The notes under the pieces were generated by a model. The model made no database searches, was not told where the DNA came from, and saw nothing but the letters and a program-made list of their open reading frames with translations. From positions 11,158,722 through 11,222,721 of the forward strand of contig CM076669.1 of the NCBI GenBank assembly GCA_038496675.1: a stretch of DNA of 64,000 nucleotides, read 5' to 3'. The stretch is from Rachycentron canadum. Its lineage: Eukaryota > Chordata > Actinopteri > Carangiformes > Rachycentridae. Of this stretch, positions 1 to 13,700 are shown piece after piece; position 1 is the first letter of the stretch; each line of letters opens with the position of its first letter. The translations under genes were made by a program, and so were the position numbers.

Positions 1-1148
1 GGTGGCTGTTCCTTACGCGCAAAATCAAATGGCCAATTACGCGCCGGGAAACTGGATCCAGATCGTTAGGTCGCACGTTGAAAGCACAATAAAGGGTTTT
101 ATTAGGAGAGAAGGTACTACATGGTTCCACACTTTAAAAATCCAGCTTTAACTTCTCTAAATGAAGTAAGTGGATATATATTTTTTTTAGTTTTCTTGTG
201 GTTACATTTGGCTCTGGCGTGGCAGAGAGATGGATGGAAACGGAAAAAATGTAATTTGGAATATCCACGCTGCCAAAAATTAGGAGACATTGGTAGGAAA
301 TGCGTGACTTGTGTCGTTCAATCATCATTTTATTTCCAAATGGAATCATGGACTAACACGGAACAAGGGCTGCAGGTTTTTTCCCCATAATAGGAGCGTT
401 TCATTTTAATATTGTGCCATAAATTGACCCATTTTAAAGAGTGACTGAAGATTTGGGTGAATGAAGCCAATATTGAATCTACATGATTTTACACGGTCTA
501 ATATACGCACAGCTGATGAGATAACCTGCTCTTATGGATTTAAACATTACACCAGAGCCATTTAGTTACGGGAGCACCTGGTCAGACAAGTACAATATGA
601 AAGCAGCATATGGAAAAGAGTAATATTGGACAACTTCATGGACTCCCTACAGCAGCAGGCCAATGTAATGAGCTCTTTCTTGTGACATTAAAAGACCCAG
701 GCCCTCACAAAGAGAATGATTGCTGCACCATACATGCCTCTCATTCATAACAAGGGCAGGTCCTGAAACCTAAAATAGCTGTGGTGGTTCATGTTTTCTG
801 TAACAGAGAGAGGGGCAGACAGAAATGAACTGGATTTAGTCCCATTTCTATAATTAACTATTGTACTCTTTCATGTCTTTGTGAAGGTCGATAAAATCAC
901 CCATGATGTGATGTGGGTACAGGATAACTGATGCTCTTACAGTATCTTCTGATTTGGTTCTGTTTGTCTTCACAACTGGGAAGTGAAATGAAAAGTTTAG
1001 CAAAACTTGTATTGTTTTAGGTAGCAAATGTTATCACTTTTTTTCACTCAAGTCATAACAATTAACTAGAGCACAGAGTTAAATTAAAACTAGATATTGA
1101 GTATGTTCAATTAATCAATGCCATTAATCTCCCTCACTGTGCCTACAG
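1..1148. other. wnt7b intron 1 (3' part), no gene seen
   Basis: This stretch precedes the first visible wnt7b exon, and its 3' end is a normal acceptor (CTACAG at 1143-1148). I looked for the short signal-peptide exon of wnt7b (about 24 residues, ending in a split Gly codon) and did not find it, so exon 1 probably lies beyond the left edge. The small open frames around 121-390 show no recognisable protein. Confidence 0.7.
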
Positions 1149-4100
1149 GGCGCTGTCCTCTGTGGTAGCTCTGGGTGCAAACATCATCTGCAACAAGATA
1201 CCGGGACTGGCCCCCCGTCAGAGGGCCCTCTGTCAGACTCGCCCTGATGCCATCATCGTTATCGGCGAAGGGGCCCAGCTGGGAATCAATGAGTGTCAGT
1301 ACCAGTTCCGCTACGGGCTCTGGAACTGCTCAGCCCTGGGCGAGAGGACTGTCTTTGGACAAGAGCTGAGAGTAGGTCAGTCTGTTTGAAACTCAGATTC
1401 TTATGTTTTTATTAAGGAGATTGAAATCGTTTAGACAGTAGGAAATCAGAGGCTTTAAATAAAGTTGTTGTGCGGCAAGTCCAACAGTGGATACCACAGG
1501 ATCAAAACTGGTTTTTATCTTTCTAAACACTAGATAGAGTGAATCCCAGGACTGTATACCTGTGCTCAGACTAAATGAGATGCAACAAGAAGGATAACAG
1601 ATATGTGAGCTGGACTATCTAAGCAAAAACTGAGCTGTGTGGCTAGATTTCTCAATCAATCAAATTAAAAGTACTGTGCTGTGTTTGAATGATCAGTTCA
1701 GGTGCCACTCAGCTGTGTACTTTCACATTAGTCCTCTCATTTGTCTTGTTTTGTCCTCAGACCGCCAGTAAATCGGGTCAATGATATGAGAAAAAACTGC
1801 AGCATAGCTAAACTAAAGTGGTGTGAACCAGACATTGAGACGGGCGGCAAAACTTTAACGAAGACATTTCTGTTTGCCACACAACCACAATGAATTCTTG
1901 TTGAGACACTAACAAAAAAGCATCCAAAGCAAAAGTCTTTGCTCGTGTCCCCAAAGGAGGTTAAATTTGTAGTTTATGTGTGGAACATCACTGTGCTTGC
2001 AACACAGTCAGAGCAAAGCAGACGTAAATGGATGGTGAACATTTCCTCGTGAAGCTTGGTCTAAGGCCTATCTGGGTGTGCCATCTTCTGAAAGTATTTA
2101 TAACCACAGAAACTAACACATCTCCCTGGATTTAGACAACATTCTTCACAATTTCATTTCTCACAGAAGCCTGTTTGGTCCTAATGTGAACCTCTTATAT
2201 AAATTGTATTTCAGTCCGAAATGTTTTGTTGCGGTCTTGCTGTGGGTTTGGATCCATGTTTAATCTAGCAGCTCTGGGAGCAATCACTTTCTTCTACACG
2301 GGAGACAGGCAGACAGACGTCTGGATCCCTTTATTTCTTTTGTCAGAGGAAATGTCTCTTTTCTCTTGTGGCGTGTAAACGAGCTCAGAGAGACACTTTG
2401 GGCCCAGCTTTGTTCCTCATGTCCTCTCCATGTAGACAGTTTTAATAAATAAGAATTAGGATCAAGGCAAAACCTAATTTAATCTGGTTTAATTAGAGGG
2501 TTGTAAATTATGGCGTGGAATGTGTCAGATTTCAAGGCATGCTCATTGATTTTTAGTAAAATTGGTCATTTTCCTTGTCCTACTCCTGTCTATTTTAAAA
2601 AAGGAAATGTAAGACAGGGCCATACCCCCCTCTTGTGTCACTAATACACCATCCGCCACTTCATTTGATTGACCTGCCATGCCTGTGAACTCATTAAGCA
2701 TTGAGAAAGAGCAGAGAGATTCATGCTTACCACTAATTGAAGTCAGCTCCAGCAGCTGGATGGCAACAATGGAACCCTGCATGCACTGCTGTACAATCAA
2801 AACAAATCACAGTGCGAGGAGATGGCTGCTTGGCTATTGCATGCGCCTGATGCCTTGAGAAATGCTCACCATACAATATATCTGAATGGGTCGTGGATTT
2901 AGTCTGATGAGAGAAGACTTCAGAGTTTGTTATGAGTTATGAACCGGGGGAACCGCAGGCCCAATGGTTTCAGCGAGTGAGTTTGTCAGGTTGGAAGGGA
3001 GCCATTAGAATCGCCTCTACAGAGACGCCATGCATTAATACTCTGGGCTGTTGAGAAGAACGGAGGCCCAGCATTATCCTGATTGGAGAGGGAGAATATC
3101 CTGTTACCAATTGTTGTGCCAATAAATTCATTTCCCCCTCCACGCCATAAATATAAATGTGTTTATTCTGAAGTTCAAATGGTGACATACAAAAGCTTGG
3201 AAATGGGCACATCTCAGTCAAGCCTGGCCACAGATTATTTCAACATGTAACACAGCAGTATCATTTGCTGTAATAATGTAGACCGCCTAAGACAGACACA
3301 GACTGACACTTAAGCCGCGTGAGAAATTCCATTGATGAAAAACAATAAGACAGCAACTCCATGAGTGCTGATCCAGAAAAAGCTCCTCCAGTCAGCCAGT
3401 AGATGTCACTTATGTTTTCTTCACTATACTGATAATTGTTCTAACTCTGAGTGACAGTGACTGACTACTGATGCAGATCAGAGACATGAAACAAGGCAGA
3501 ATGGGGGGGAATCTGTAGGTTATCATTTATACTCATACTACATACTATGAATACAATCGCTTAGTAGCCAAAGCACAAAAACAGCAGCTCGACTGAGTCG
3601 GGTACTTAATTACAAATACATATAATTTAATGACAAAAATAATTCTCTACCAACCAATTCCTCTCCAAGTCAGTGATGCACTTCAAACTGTTATTGTCCT
3701 TTGAAATTACAGATTTTTTTTGGTGTAAATAAACCTGTATGACTTGATGGGCAGTTCCTTCTGAATGCAATGGCCAACTCCATTATCCTGCCGTCATCCC
3801 TACTTGCACTAATTTTACAATTTATATCAGAAAATTGAAAAACTTGAACTGAATTAGGTGATGCACTAAATAAAGAAGAGATACTTGGCAGATATTTTTT
3901 TATTGTACAGATATTTGCTCAGGTTAAGCTACAGTAGCCGGCTCAACTGGTTTGTTGTGCAACTGCCAGGGCCACTCAGTTATCCTAGTGTTTTGGACCC
4001 ATGCATGTACCAGCATCCCAGAGCCACCTGTGTCTTAACCACTTGGCTATTGGGGTACCTCAGATTGTGTAAATGCCTTGCATGTTAATAGTCCACCCCA

Positions 4101-6150
4101 TCTAGTATTTTTACTTATTTTGCCTGATTAGAAGATCTCCTCCCAGGACTGTGTGTACAAAATCTGTCCGACTGACACCTCTTTCACTCTCCACCCTCAT
4201 GCTTCTCACATGTTTGGACAGGAGAATCCTTCATCATTCTTATTGGTTTGTGAAGTTTAGTGATGCCACATAGCTCCACCATAGTTCCTACCTGAGCAGA
4301 GGAGTACTCAGCTAGATTCACCTACCTGCCTGGGTGTGCAGGGGTCTTTAAAATTAGAATGGCCAGAATCAACACAGCAGAAGCTGTGACAAATTGTGTA
4401 TTTTTAAGCTCCAGAGAACATTTCTGATTGTGTACTATGATTCACAGTTTGTGACACAGGCTTTCTGCACAGGCTGAGTAGGCTATTTTCCTCTCCAAAT
4501 CAGATTTAGTCAGATTCCTGTCTATTCTCTTCAGGCAGCAGGGAGGCAGCATTCACATATGCCATCACTGCAGCTGGAGTTGCCCACGCAGTGACTGCAG
4601 CTTGTAGCCAAGGCAACCTGAGCCAGTGCGGCTGTGACCGAGAGAAGCAGGGTTACCACGACCAAGAGGAAGGCTGGAAGTGGGGAGGCTGTTCAGCTGA
4701 CGTCAAGTACGGTGTGGAGTTTTCGCGGCGCTTCGTAGATGCTCGAGAGATCAAGAAAAATGCTCGTCGGCTGATGAACCTGCACAACAATGAGGCAGGG
4801 CGAAAGGTAATGCGAGCAGAAACCACTTTGACGAATGCATGTATGCAAGTGTGGGTGTGTATGTATATGTGTGGCACATACAGCTGTCAAATGTGTTGTG
4901 GCACTGTCCAACAGTCCATTCACTGAATTACTGCACATTGAATCAGGATAGAGGATATAATTGCAAAGCTCTCTCTCTTCCTTCTGCAGTTGCAGCAAAG
5001 GCGACCTTTCTGCACCACTGCACACACTGAACAAAGCAAAGTCAAGAGCAAACTCTCATAATGTGATGGCCAATTAGGGGACAGTGATAATGTGGAGACA
5101 GGCTTTGCCCCAACCTCATATTGTCTTGTAATCTAATAAAGCATGTATTATAAAGTGAGAGGTTAATTTTTTTTTCAACTTAACATCAAGCTTGGTCTCA
5201 TGGGAAAGTATTCACCTGTCAATGTCGTCATCTGCGTCTGCAAAAATACAAATATTTTCAGATGACGCATTATAATATAAATCTGGTTCAAACCACAATG
5301 TAACTCTATACGTGCACAGTTGCACAACAGTTCTGGTCAGTTTTCTCGGGCTGTCACGCTATTTTGTGGTCTGAAGAAAGGTAAAGTTAATTAGAGAGTA
5401 CAGTTTTGGGGTATGAGTTATTTTCCCCAGGTTTTTGACATAAAGTTGGCATGCTGGTTAGTGTGCTGAAAGTTGAAACAGCCGCAGAAAGCCCAACTTA
5501 CCAAAAGAGACAGATTTCAAGGCTATGCAATTACTATTAACCGTTTCAAATTCAAGCCACGGATCTATGAATTCAAAATGACACAAAGTTACAATTTATG
5601 AGCTTGTCCCACAAAATATATTTATATATTCTATTTATACTGACCTAGCCTCTACTTTCTGTGTGATCAGATCCTAGCGGAGCGGATGAAGCTTGAATGC
5701 AAGTGTCATGGTGTATCTGGTTCCTGCACCACTAAGACCTGCTGGATCACCCTGCCAAAGTTCAGAGAGATTGGTTACCTGCTTAAGGAACGCTACAGCG
5801 AAGCGGTGCAGGTAGAGCCTGTCCGGGCTTCGCGGCTCCGACAACCCTCCTTCCTACGTCTCAAAGAAGCTCGGGGCTACCAGAAGCCCACAGACACAGA
5901 CCTGGTCTACCTGGAGCGATCGCCCAACTACTGTGAGGAGGACACAGCGACAGGAAGCACCGGGACAAGGGGCAGACTGTGCAACGGCACCTCGACCCAC
6001 ACAGACAGCTGTAATGTGATGTGCTGCGGCCGGGGTTACAACACACACCACTACACACGTGTCTGGCAGTGCAACTGCAAGTTCCACTGGTGCTGTTTTG
6101 TGAAGTGTAACACCTGCAGTGAGAAATCTGAAGTGTTCACTTGCAAGTAG
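1149..6150 (+). CDS. wnt7b: Wnt7b, secreted lipid-modified signalling ligand (5' exon missing)
   Basis: Coding exons: 1149-1375, 4535-4806 and 5671-6150 (TAG 6148-6150). They give about 325 residues, the Wnt7 core without the signal peptide. Exon 2 begins with the split Gly codon before ALSSVVALGANIICNKIPG. This matches Wnt7b better than Wnt7a (ANIICNK, GINECQYQF, SCGCDREKQGY-type positions). The palmitoleoylated Ser lies in CKCHGVSGSCTTKTCW, and the Cys-rich C-terminus ends VFTCK, as in the family. The linker between the two Wnt lobes (VRASRLRQPSFLRLK...), which in Wnt7a/b is known to be read by the Reck/Gpr124 co-receptor, is well kept. The ligand acts through Frizzled/LRP5/6 in beta-catenin signalling, for example in brain angiogenesis and lung or kidney development. 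Its neighbour atxn10 is convergent. Which teleost duplicate (wnt7ba or wnt7bb) this is cannot be decided here. Confidence 0.95.
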
Positions 6151-6668
6151 GGAACAAGGAATTGGGGCAGCAGAAGGATAGGAAAACGGACAAGGGTGGA
6201 AGATGAGGGGATACAACAAAGTGGAATTTGAAGTGAAGGACTTGAAAGTATTTATTCAACATTTTGCACATTTTGACATCCTATTTGGAATTCCTTGATG
6301 CAAGGAAAGACACGAGTGAAATGGACCATGAACGTTGGAGAGTTTGGGAGAAATAGACATGAACATTTCAGAAACATTTGCTTGCGTACTGGTACAAAAC
6401 TGTGACATGATGCAAAACATGTTACAGGTGAAAGGATTTGATCTTCTCTTTTTGCCTTCAGCAATGCAATATTTTAAAGACGTTGCGAAAATGTAACTTA
6501 AAGATGTCGTGCACAAGAGGGCAAAAAGGAGAAGACTTGTTACACTCTAACTGGGAGCAAAATGCTTTGGACTGCCAAGAATGGTGACTGGCTCCTGATG
6601 AAGACTGAAAGATGGCAGTGGAATACTTTTAACTGTACGGTCACACTGTATTCTGTTTGAACACTGAA

Positions 6669-6674
6669 AATAAA
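6669..6674 (+). terminator. Poly(A) signal of wnt7b
   Basis: An AATAAA hexamer lies 519 bases after the wnt7b stop codon and is followed by an AT-rich stretch. It is the first canonical signal downstream, so a 3' UTR of roughly 0.54 kb is inferred. Alternative sites further on are possible. Confidence 0.6.
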
Positions 6675-9600
6675 ACAATTATTTATGTAAAAATATAAAA
6701 ACTTTCAAACTATAAGTCTTATAGGATGGATAGCAAATTCAATTGCTCTAATATTTTCCTCCTCCTATGATCTTCACTTGCTACTGATACATTTCAAGCT
6801 GGGAGTAACAGATTTATAGTGACATGGAATCAAATTTCAGCCGCTAAACAGCTAAATCTCTTTTTACATTTTTTATACTTTAATCAGAGGTCAGTGGGGT
6901 ATTTAACCATATATTCGTTCTTTTTCTTTTGCACTCACATAGTCACATTTCTTTCTTTTTTCCATTGAGTATCAGTAATTTGGGGGGCTGGTGCTGTTAA
7001 GTGCTGCTCTCATGGACAATATTCCCCCCTCAGGGCCCAGACGCTTTGTTACACCCAGAGCCAAAGAGGCAGAAATCACTGGCATACTATTTTAAGCATC
7101 CAACTTGTCAGTTTCAGCGGCACTTCCAATCCTGACTGTTTTCATTGTTTTGTTTTCGGAGGGCGCTTGACTTCTGAGAAAAGCATGTAAGCCTCAGTGG
7201 AACTCCATAGAGGTGCAATCAGGTTCAGATACATCCAACATTCCCATGAACGGCAGAGACGTGGAATTCCACATCGTGGCCTCTGCTTACACAAGGCCTT
7301 CCAGCGCGGTTTAGGCCTGCCTGGGTGGATGGCATGTGCCCTAACCACACAGAAGGGGGTATGAGAGGATCAAAGACCTCAAAGCTATTTTTGGACAGCA
7401 CCCTTAATGTATTCAGAAATGTTTATTTAGGCTTTATATAACTTACAAAACAATTTGAAGAGTATATTTTTATATGAGGAACGTGGCACTTTATGTCATT
7501 TATAGGTGGAAAACAAAGTTACTATTTACCAGTGTTTTCTAATGTCATTGTATTCAGATTTGCAAGCTATAAATTATTTGGAATTTATGTCTTTTAACAA
7601 AATTCCTAAATTGTTAATACTCCATGTGTTTTAGCGAAGTAGCCCAGATTGTCCATCTTGATGCGATCCTTCACTATTCAAAGTAGCTCCTAAAAGTTCA
7701 TCAGAGTGTTGGAAAATCCAGGTAATCTTGTGGAAACCACTGTTAAGTATTTGAGTAAATATATGGAAGTTGCTAAAACATAGTACATTGGAGGTTTCAG
7801 TAAACAACTAACTGCAGCTTAGATCAAGGAGATTTCTGTGTTTGCAGTTGTCTTAATAGTGCTTTCAGTGACAAGGAGCAACTCTTTGCTTCCTAACAGT
7901 ATAGTTATAAGTTAAAATACAGCTTATTTAAGTTTTTTTTTCTGTGGCTAAGAAAAAGTCTGCGTCACTTACAAACATGGACAGTTGTATTTTCTTTTTT
8001 ACCAATAAAATCTGAGCATCCTTTTAATGCCTCTTGAGTTTTATGTCATATTATAGTTTTATTAGTCTTACCAAAATCATTACAAAAAGCTGTTTGTCAC
8101 ACAGTACTTTATTAGGTATTATGTAAACATATCATTTGACCGAAACATGAAGCATGTACTTCACACCCTGACAAAGTGTTTTTGCTTTAGGTAAATATCA
8201 AACCAGAAGGCACCAATACAATATAGTAGAGGCCTATGGAATAAACCGCTGATATGGGAAACACAAGAACTTCTGGCCTTGCCTGGTGTGGTACTTATGT
8301 GTTAGGAGGTGAACAGACAACTGTGGCCATGCCACCTCATTCAGCCCGGCTGGCTCACACAGCCTCTTTCCTGTGGGGCTGAAAAGCATTGCAGCCAGCC
8401 AGTCGAGCGCAAGTAACAGCTGTTTTGTTAGCTGTCTGAAATCCTGGGGACCGGAACCACATAAGCTCCCTTCTCTATACCAACGGATTGAGGGGAGAGT
8501 CCAGCCGATTGTTTCAATACATTTTGTCATTAAAAATCAGAGGCAGAGCAAACAGGGTGGAGCAGGGTGTGGGCAGGCCCATAAAGCGCTGTATTGTTGA
8601 GTTGTCAGGACCGTTCAGCTTATCCAGCAACAGGAGGAGCAGGGAGGGATGTCATTCTGCAAACTAATGCTTCTGGTCTGATTCACTCACTCACTCATTC
8701 ATGCACTCTTCCAATGTAAACTTTCCATATGCTCTCATCCATCAAGTACTATCCAGTATCGCTATCACTGATCAACAAAGGAAGCATGCACACACACACA
8801 TTTACTAAATCCCTAAAACGTATGCATCCTACATCACAGAGCTAAGAGAAGCAGGTGTAGAACTCAGTGTTGAGTTTATATATGACTAATGATCTACAAT
8901 ACGAGCCATGAGCCTCATGCCTTATTTATCTACAGGACTGTGCATAGGATAGAAATAGGTTAAGAGTGTGATGAAGAAGAAAGATTAAATTCACTAGACT
9001 ACCTTGAGTGTAAAACTGGACAGCCTTAACACAAGAAGCATTGAAGAAGCAAAAGCAAGCAGAGCTACAGTGAAAAGCTCATGCTGTATATTAATTAAAG
9101 TTGTTTTTGAAATTATAAAACATGCATAGTTTACTAGTTTTAGTATTGCATTTAGATGTCCTTAAATGATGACAGCAGGTATTTTAAGCATTTGAAAGAG
9201 GAAAAAAAGTCTTTGTCTCTCTCTGGCAAAGACGCCACCATTTAATTAGGTAAGGTGGTGAGGGGGTTAATTATATCATGCTTTGGTCATTCTCTGTTTC
9301 ACAGTTACTGCAGAAGTCATTATGGGCCTGGAATTAAACCCCAACCCCTGCTGATAACATAAGTGTCAGTGAAAAGTGAAAAGCCCGGACACTGTGGTGC
9401 TCTTTGTTTTTGGATTAAACCACAAAGCTATGGCTTTGTCAAAAGGTACCAGCATGTGCCCGTCTGTCCCAAACTCTTCATTTCCCAGACTCAGGTCAAG
9501 ACAGAACAAGAGCTTCTGACATTCTGACCTCTGCTTTTGTACAGGGGGACCCCACGGGCCTTTTGTTTGTCAAAAATACCGTTAGGTCCATCTAAGCATG

Positions 9601-9938
9601 AGTACTAGCATTACGGAGGTAGAAAAGTAAATTATACATACTCTTCTGTTAGAAATATCTAATTCAAAAGCACTTCTCCACTGAATATACTGGCAGTTCG
9701 GCTGTCAGTTTTCCTGGACAGGCACAAAACATGTGTTAGACAGAGGATGAGTCATCCACCCTCAAATGAAGCTTACTACTAATACTAGGTAACATTAAGG
9801 AGGCTTGCTGCACAATGAGAGTACATGTTCACACAAGCGCATGCACATGTACTTAATTCCCTTCTAAAGAATTACTTCACATGAAAACCTGCTTGTGGGG
9901 TGAGGATCTCCTTTCTCCTCGCTGCTTCTCCAGGGTTT
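6675..9938. other. Intergenic, between convergent wnt7b and atxn10
   Basis: No convincing coding exon on either strand. The right end should hold the atxn10 3' UTR (minus strand); an ATTAAA-type signal for it is readable on the minus strand at 9241-9246. The block 8230-8620 is less AT-rich than its surroundings, but its open frames resemble no family I know. Confidence 0.55.
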
Positions 9939-10712
9939 CTATGAGTCTTTCCTCACGGGTTTAAGCAGTAGGCTTCCATCTCGTTCCTCCACCAGGAAAC
10001 CCAGCTCCCTGAGAGCAGAGTAGTCCGCAGGGCCACGGCGCTCCAGGTCAGCAACCAGCTCCTGGTTCTGCGTGTTGTGTTCCAGGAGGTTCCTGATGGC
10101 GAAGATGGCCCACTGGCTGATGACTAGAGACATCCAGTTAAGGACAGAAACATCAGAATTTCAGTTCAAGGGAATGAAATATGCTGTGGTTGATACAAAC
10201 AAGCAGGAACTTCAAGTTTAGTCAGGTGTCTCATCCCACTGTCACTTGAAATGACGACAAACCCAACACTATTACTTTGAACCACTTTTACTGCGTCTTA
10301 AACAATCGTCTAAAAACAATAATCATATTAAATGCTGAACATGAGAATATGCAAGCTACTGTAAAACTGTGCATTTCTAAAATCAAATTTGAAAAACTGT
10401 ACATGTAAAATAGGAAATACAGTTAAAATGTAGACTGGTAGAGAATTTAACAGTGAAACAAACAAAGTATGCCAAAAGTTTTCACCGTCCAACTCAGGAT
10501 GTCAAGCTCTTGAGAGCCTGGTATTTTCCTCAGGTCGCTGAGTACGCAGACAGCCCAACAAACAAATGAGTTTCGCAGGTTATGTTTTGTGATAGAAAAC
10601 ATTCTTAACTCACCCCTCTCAAGTTTCATTCAGAAATCCAATAAAAAAAGTTTTTTTGTTTGGCAGTCTCTATGAACAGAAACAAATGCTGACACCTACA
10701 TGAGGGATGGGC

Positions 10713-10767
<55 letters not shown>

Positions 10768-13700
10768 GTGCATATGGGCGGGGGCGTGGGGACAAAGACT
10801 ATTGACCTGGTTAAAAGACGGTCTGGCACAGTTACCCCTCTCAAACTAATACCAACTGGTAACAGGATGCCCAACGGGGGCTGGGGATGAGAACGACTCA
10901 GTGGATGAAGCTCAGCCAATAAGAATATACTCTATAAGGGCATTAAAAGTACAAAGTATGTACACTCCCTCCAGTTCAAGGGCATAGTACCAAGATACAG
11001 ACAAAGCAGAATCTCCACTTACAGCTCAGATTTATCACTGTGTGAAAGTAGAGCATCTAATACAAACCAATACAACAGTCCTTCAATAAAATCATATCTT
11101 TGAGAAGCGTACACTGTTCTGTTTTTGTTGACAATGTGTCCAAGAGATTCAAGCAGTCATAGTTAGTGGTGTTATTGAATTAGATTGTGTCATATTGAGA
11201 AGTGTTATAATATTCTGCCCTCCTCATGTACAGTACCAGCCAAACGTTTGGACACACTTTCCCAGTCACTTGAATACGTTAGTGGGGGCTGATAAAACAT
11301 TACAAAGACATATCAAAATGCAATCTAATACAAAAGAACCACAGTGGTCTTAATAATTACCACAGTACTGAATTAATGTATCTGACACAGTGTCAAGAAA
11401 AACAGCATTATACACAAAGCAGTTCCAGTGGACTAAACAAACCCATCTTGAATGCCTCTTGAAACAAAAAGTAGCATTTACAGGCAGCCCAAATGAGTAG
11501 CACTTAATCTATCCCATGAAGTGACACTGTTGACCAGCTGCAAGCAAAGATTAATTGAAAGGTATTGAACAAGGCTATGTTCAAATTTCAGCATGATTGG
11601 TTTGCCAGCCTGCGCACATTGCAGCAATCAAGGCTTCATGTTATTTTTGTTTGCAAACTCACCAATCTTCCTGTGTAAACATTGCAAAACCAATCCAAAA
11701 GTGCCAAAATAATAGACACCATGACTAAAATGATTTATAAGCATATGAAACATTATTTATGCACATAAACACATATGTCTCTGTATTTCCAGATGAGACA
11801 AAGGATACATGGGTTGTTGCTGTCTATGTTGCAGTTGTCCAAAATGAGGGGGATGCCTTCCAGTTCTCTCACCTGATGAAAAACAAATTCAGTGAGATGT
11901 CAAAGACTGAGACTGGTAAACATAACTGGTATTTTATAAATTTTGATTCCTGACAGCAGCATGGCATTGTTGACATTTTTCCAATGGTTGACAAATGGTC
12001 ATATTGTAGACAAAATGTATTTGCTCAACAAAACGCAAGTGTTTAATTGTTAGGAAAGACCCTAACCCTATCTTTTCTTTTTTTAAACCATGTATCAAGG
12101 ATTCCAATATATATTGTTTAGATAAAATAATAAATAAAACCTGAAATAACATTAATGGAGAAAAAAAACATTAATGGAGTACAAAAGGTTTTGATAGGCA
12201 ATAGGTGAGAGTAGTATTAGAGGACCAGTAGATTTTGCTTTACAACACACAAGTCCATGCTTGCTGTGGTCTCAAAAAACAAACATACTACAAGCACAGA
12301 TTCCCCATTCTACATGAAATTGTAGGATTGTAGGATTTTGTCAAGCAGAGCATTCTAGCCAGAAATCATTGTTTAAAGAGAAAACAAAGTACAAATTCAT
12401 TAAGGAAAGAAATTCATTCCACCTAAGTGTCCCTGTCTTTAGCAGAGCCTCAGGCCCATGCAAAAGCAGCAGTGTGGTTGTGGGTTAGTCTGTGACCATC
12501 ACAACAGGGTGATCTGCTCTGTATCATTTGTCTGATTCTATAGGCTTAATTATTGTCTTTGCTTGCTATTGCCCTCCTCTTGCCATTGTGGTTACCCTTC
12601 AAATATATTGGTAGGAGCACCAGAACACCACCAAGTGCTGAGTTTCAGAAAATGGAAATGTCGTTTCAACTGTCAAAGAAACAAAGTCGCTGACTAGCAC
12701 AAGCACCCAGGTCTGTGTTTTCCACTTTCAGGATGACTGTCTGAAGTTGCTTACATTATGTCCAAACCCATACAGAGATGAATAACAAGCGACTGTACCC
12801 TGACTTCAGCCCGGTGCATGCAGTTCAGTGCTTTGCATGCACATCTTAAATTACAATCTCTCCCAAAGGTGAACAGAATGACATTTGGTTTACTGGAAGA
12901 GATCTTACTGAAAACAGATATGGGGTGATTTCTGACCACTGACAGACCACAGATCAGCATCCATAAATATTATAGTGAGGCCAGCTGAGGGTGGCCATCC
13001 CACAGGCATTCCACAAATCTGTTTCTATTAAGTAGGACTGAGTCAATAATGTGCCATAGATAGAGGCCAACTCCTCCCCATCCACTTTATTATCTGTTTT
13101 TCATGTTAATAGTGAGATGCTGACAGACGGCGATGGAGACAAACTGATAAAACACGGACAAGGGAGTGTTTCACATTTCAGTGCAAAACCAAGCTCTTGC
13201 GTTGAAAGACCTTGTAAGCTTGCAGTCATAGGTAGACACAGCCTAATGCTCCATTAGATATTACACTAATTTGATGCTTGGTTATTCTCAGTCCTCAGGA
13301 GATTATGTGGTTTGATACAAGTGCCCATTTCTAGAACCTGCACTCTAAAGATGCTAATTTAGTGTAGAGATAGGTCTGTCAAAGCAATACCAGTGGGGCC
13401 TCCCAGGCCCTCACTCTCTTCTTGAACTTTGACTCCACTGTGTGAGACTGATCAAGGTGCTCACTAAATCTTAACATGCTCAGATGCCATCAGAGGGGGT
13501 ACCCAATATATCAAAAAGGAAAAGAAAAAAGATCTGATAAAAAGAATAAGTACCGATTTAAGACAAAGTATCACAATTTAAAAACTAAATCACAATTAAG
13601 GACCTCTTTCTTTGAATTCCATATTTTTTTCCAAACCCTAATTTCCTGACAGAACTAAAATATATAAACAGAGGGAAAGAAGCAGAAAACCCTCACATTT

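Noticed and set aside
121..390. 89-residue frame in wnt7b intron 1 as a possible exon 1
   Set aside because: It has no signal peptide like that of Wnt7, no suitable donor in the needed phase and no family similarity.
1..9938. let-7 microRNA cluster known near WNT7B in human
   Set aside because: I looked for the TGAGGTAGTAGGTT seed region on both strands here and did not find it.
10626..10919. His/Thr-repeat open frame over the TG microsatellite
   Set aside because: Translation of a dinucleotide repeat; no coding evidence on either side.
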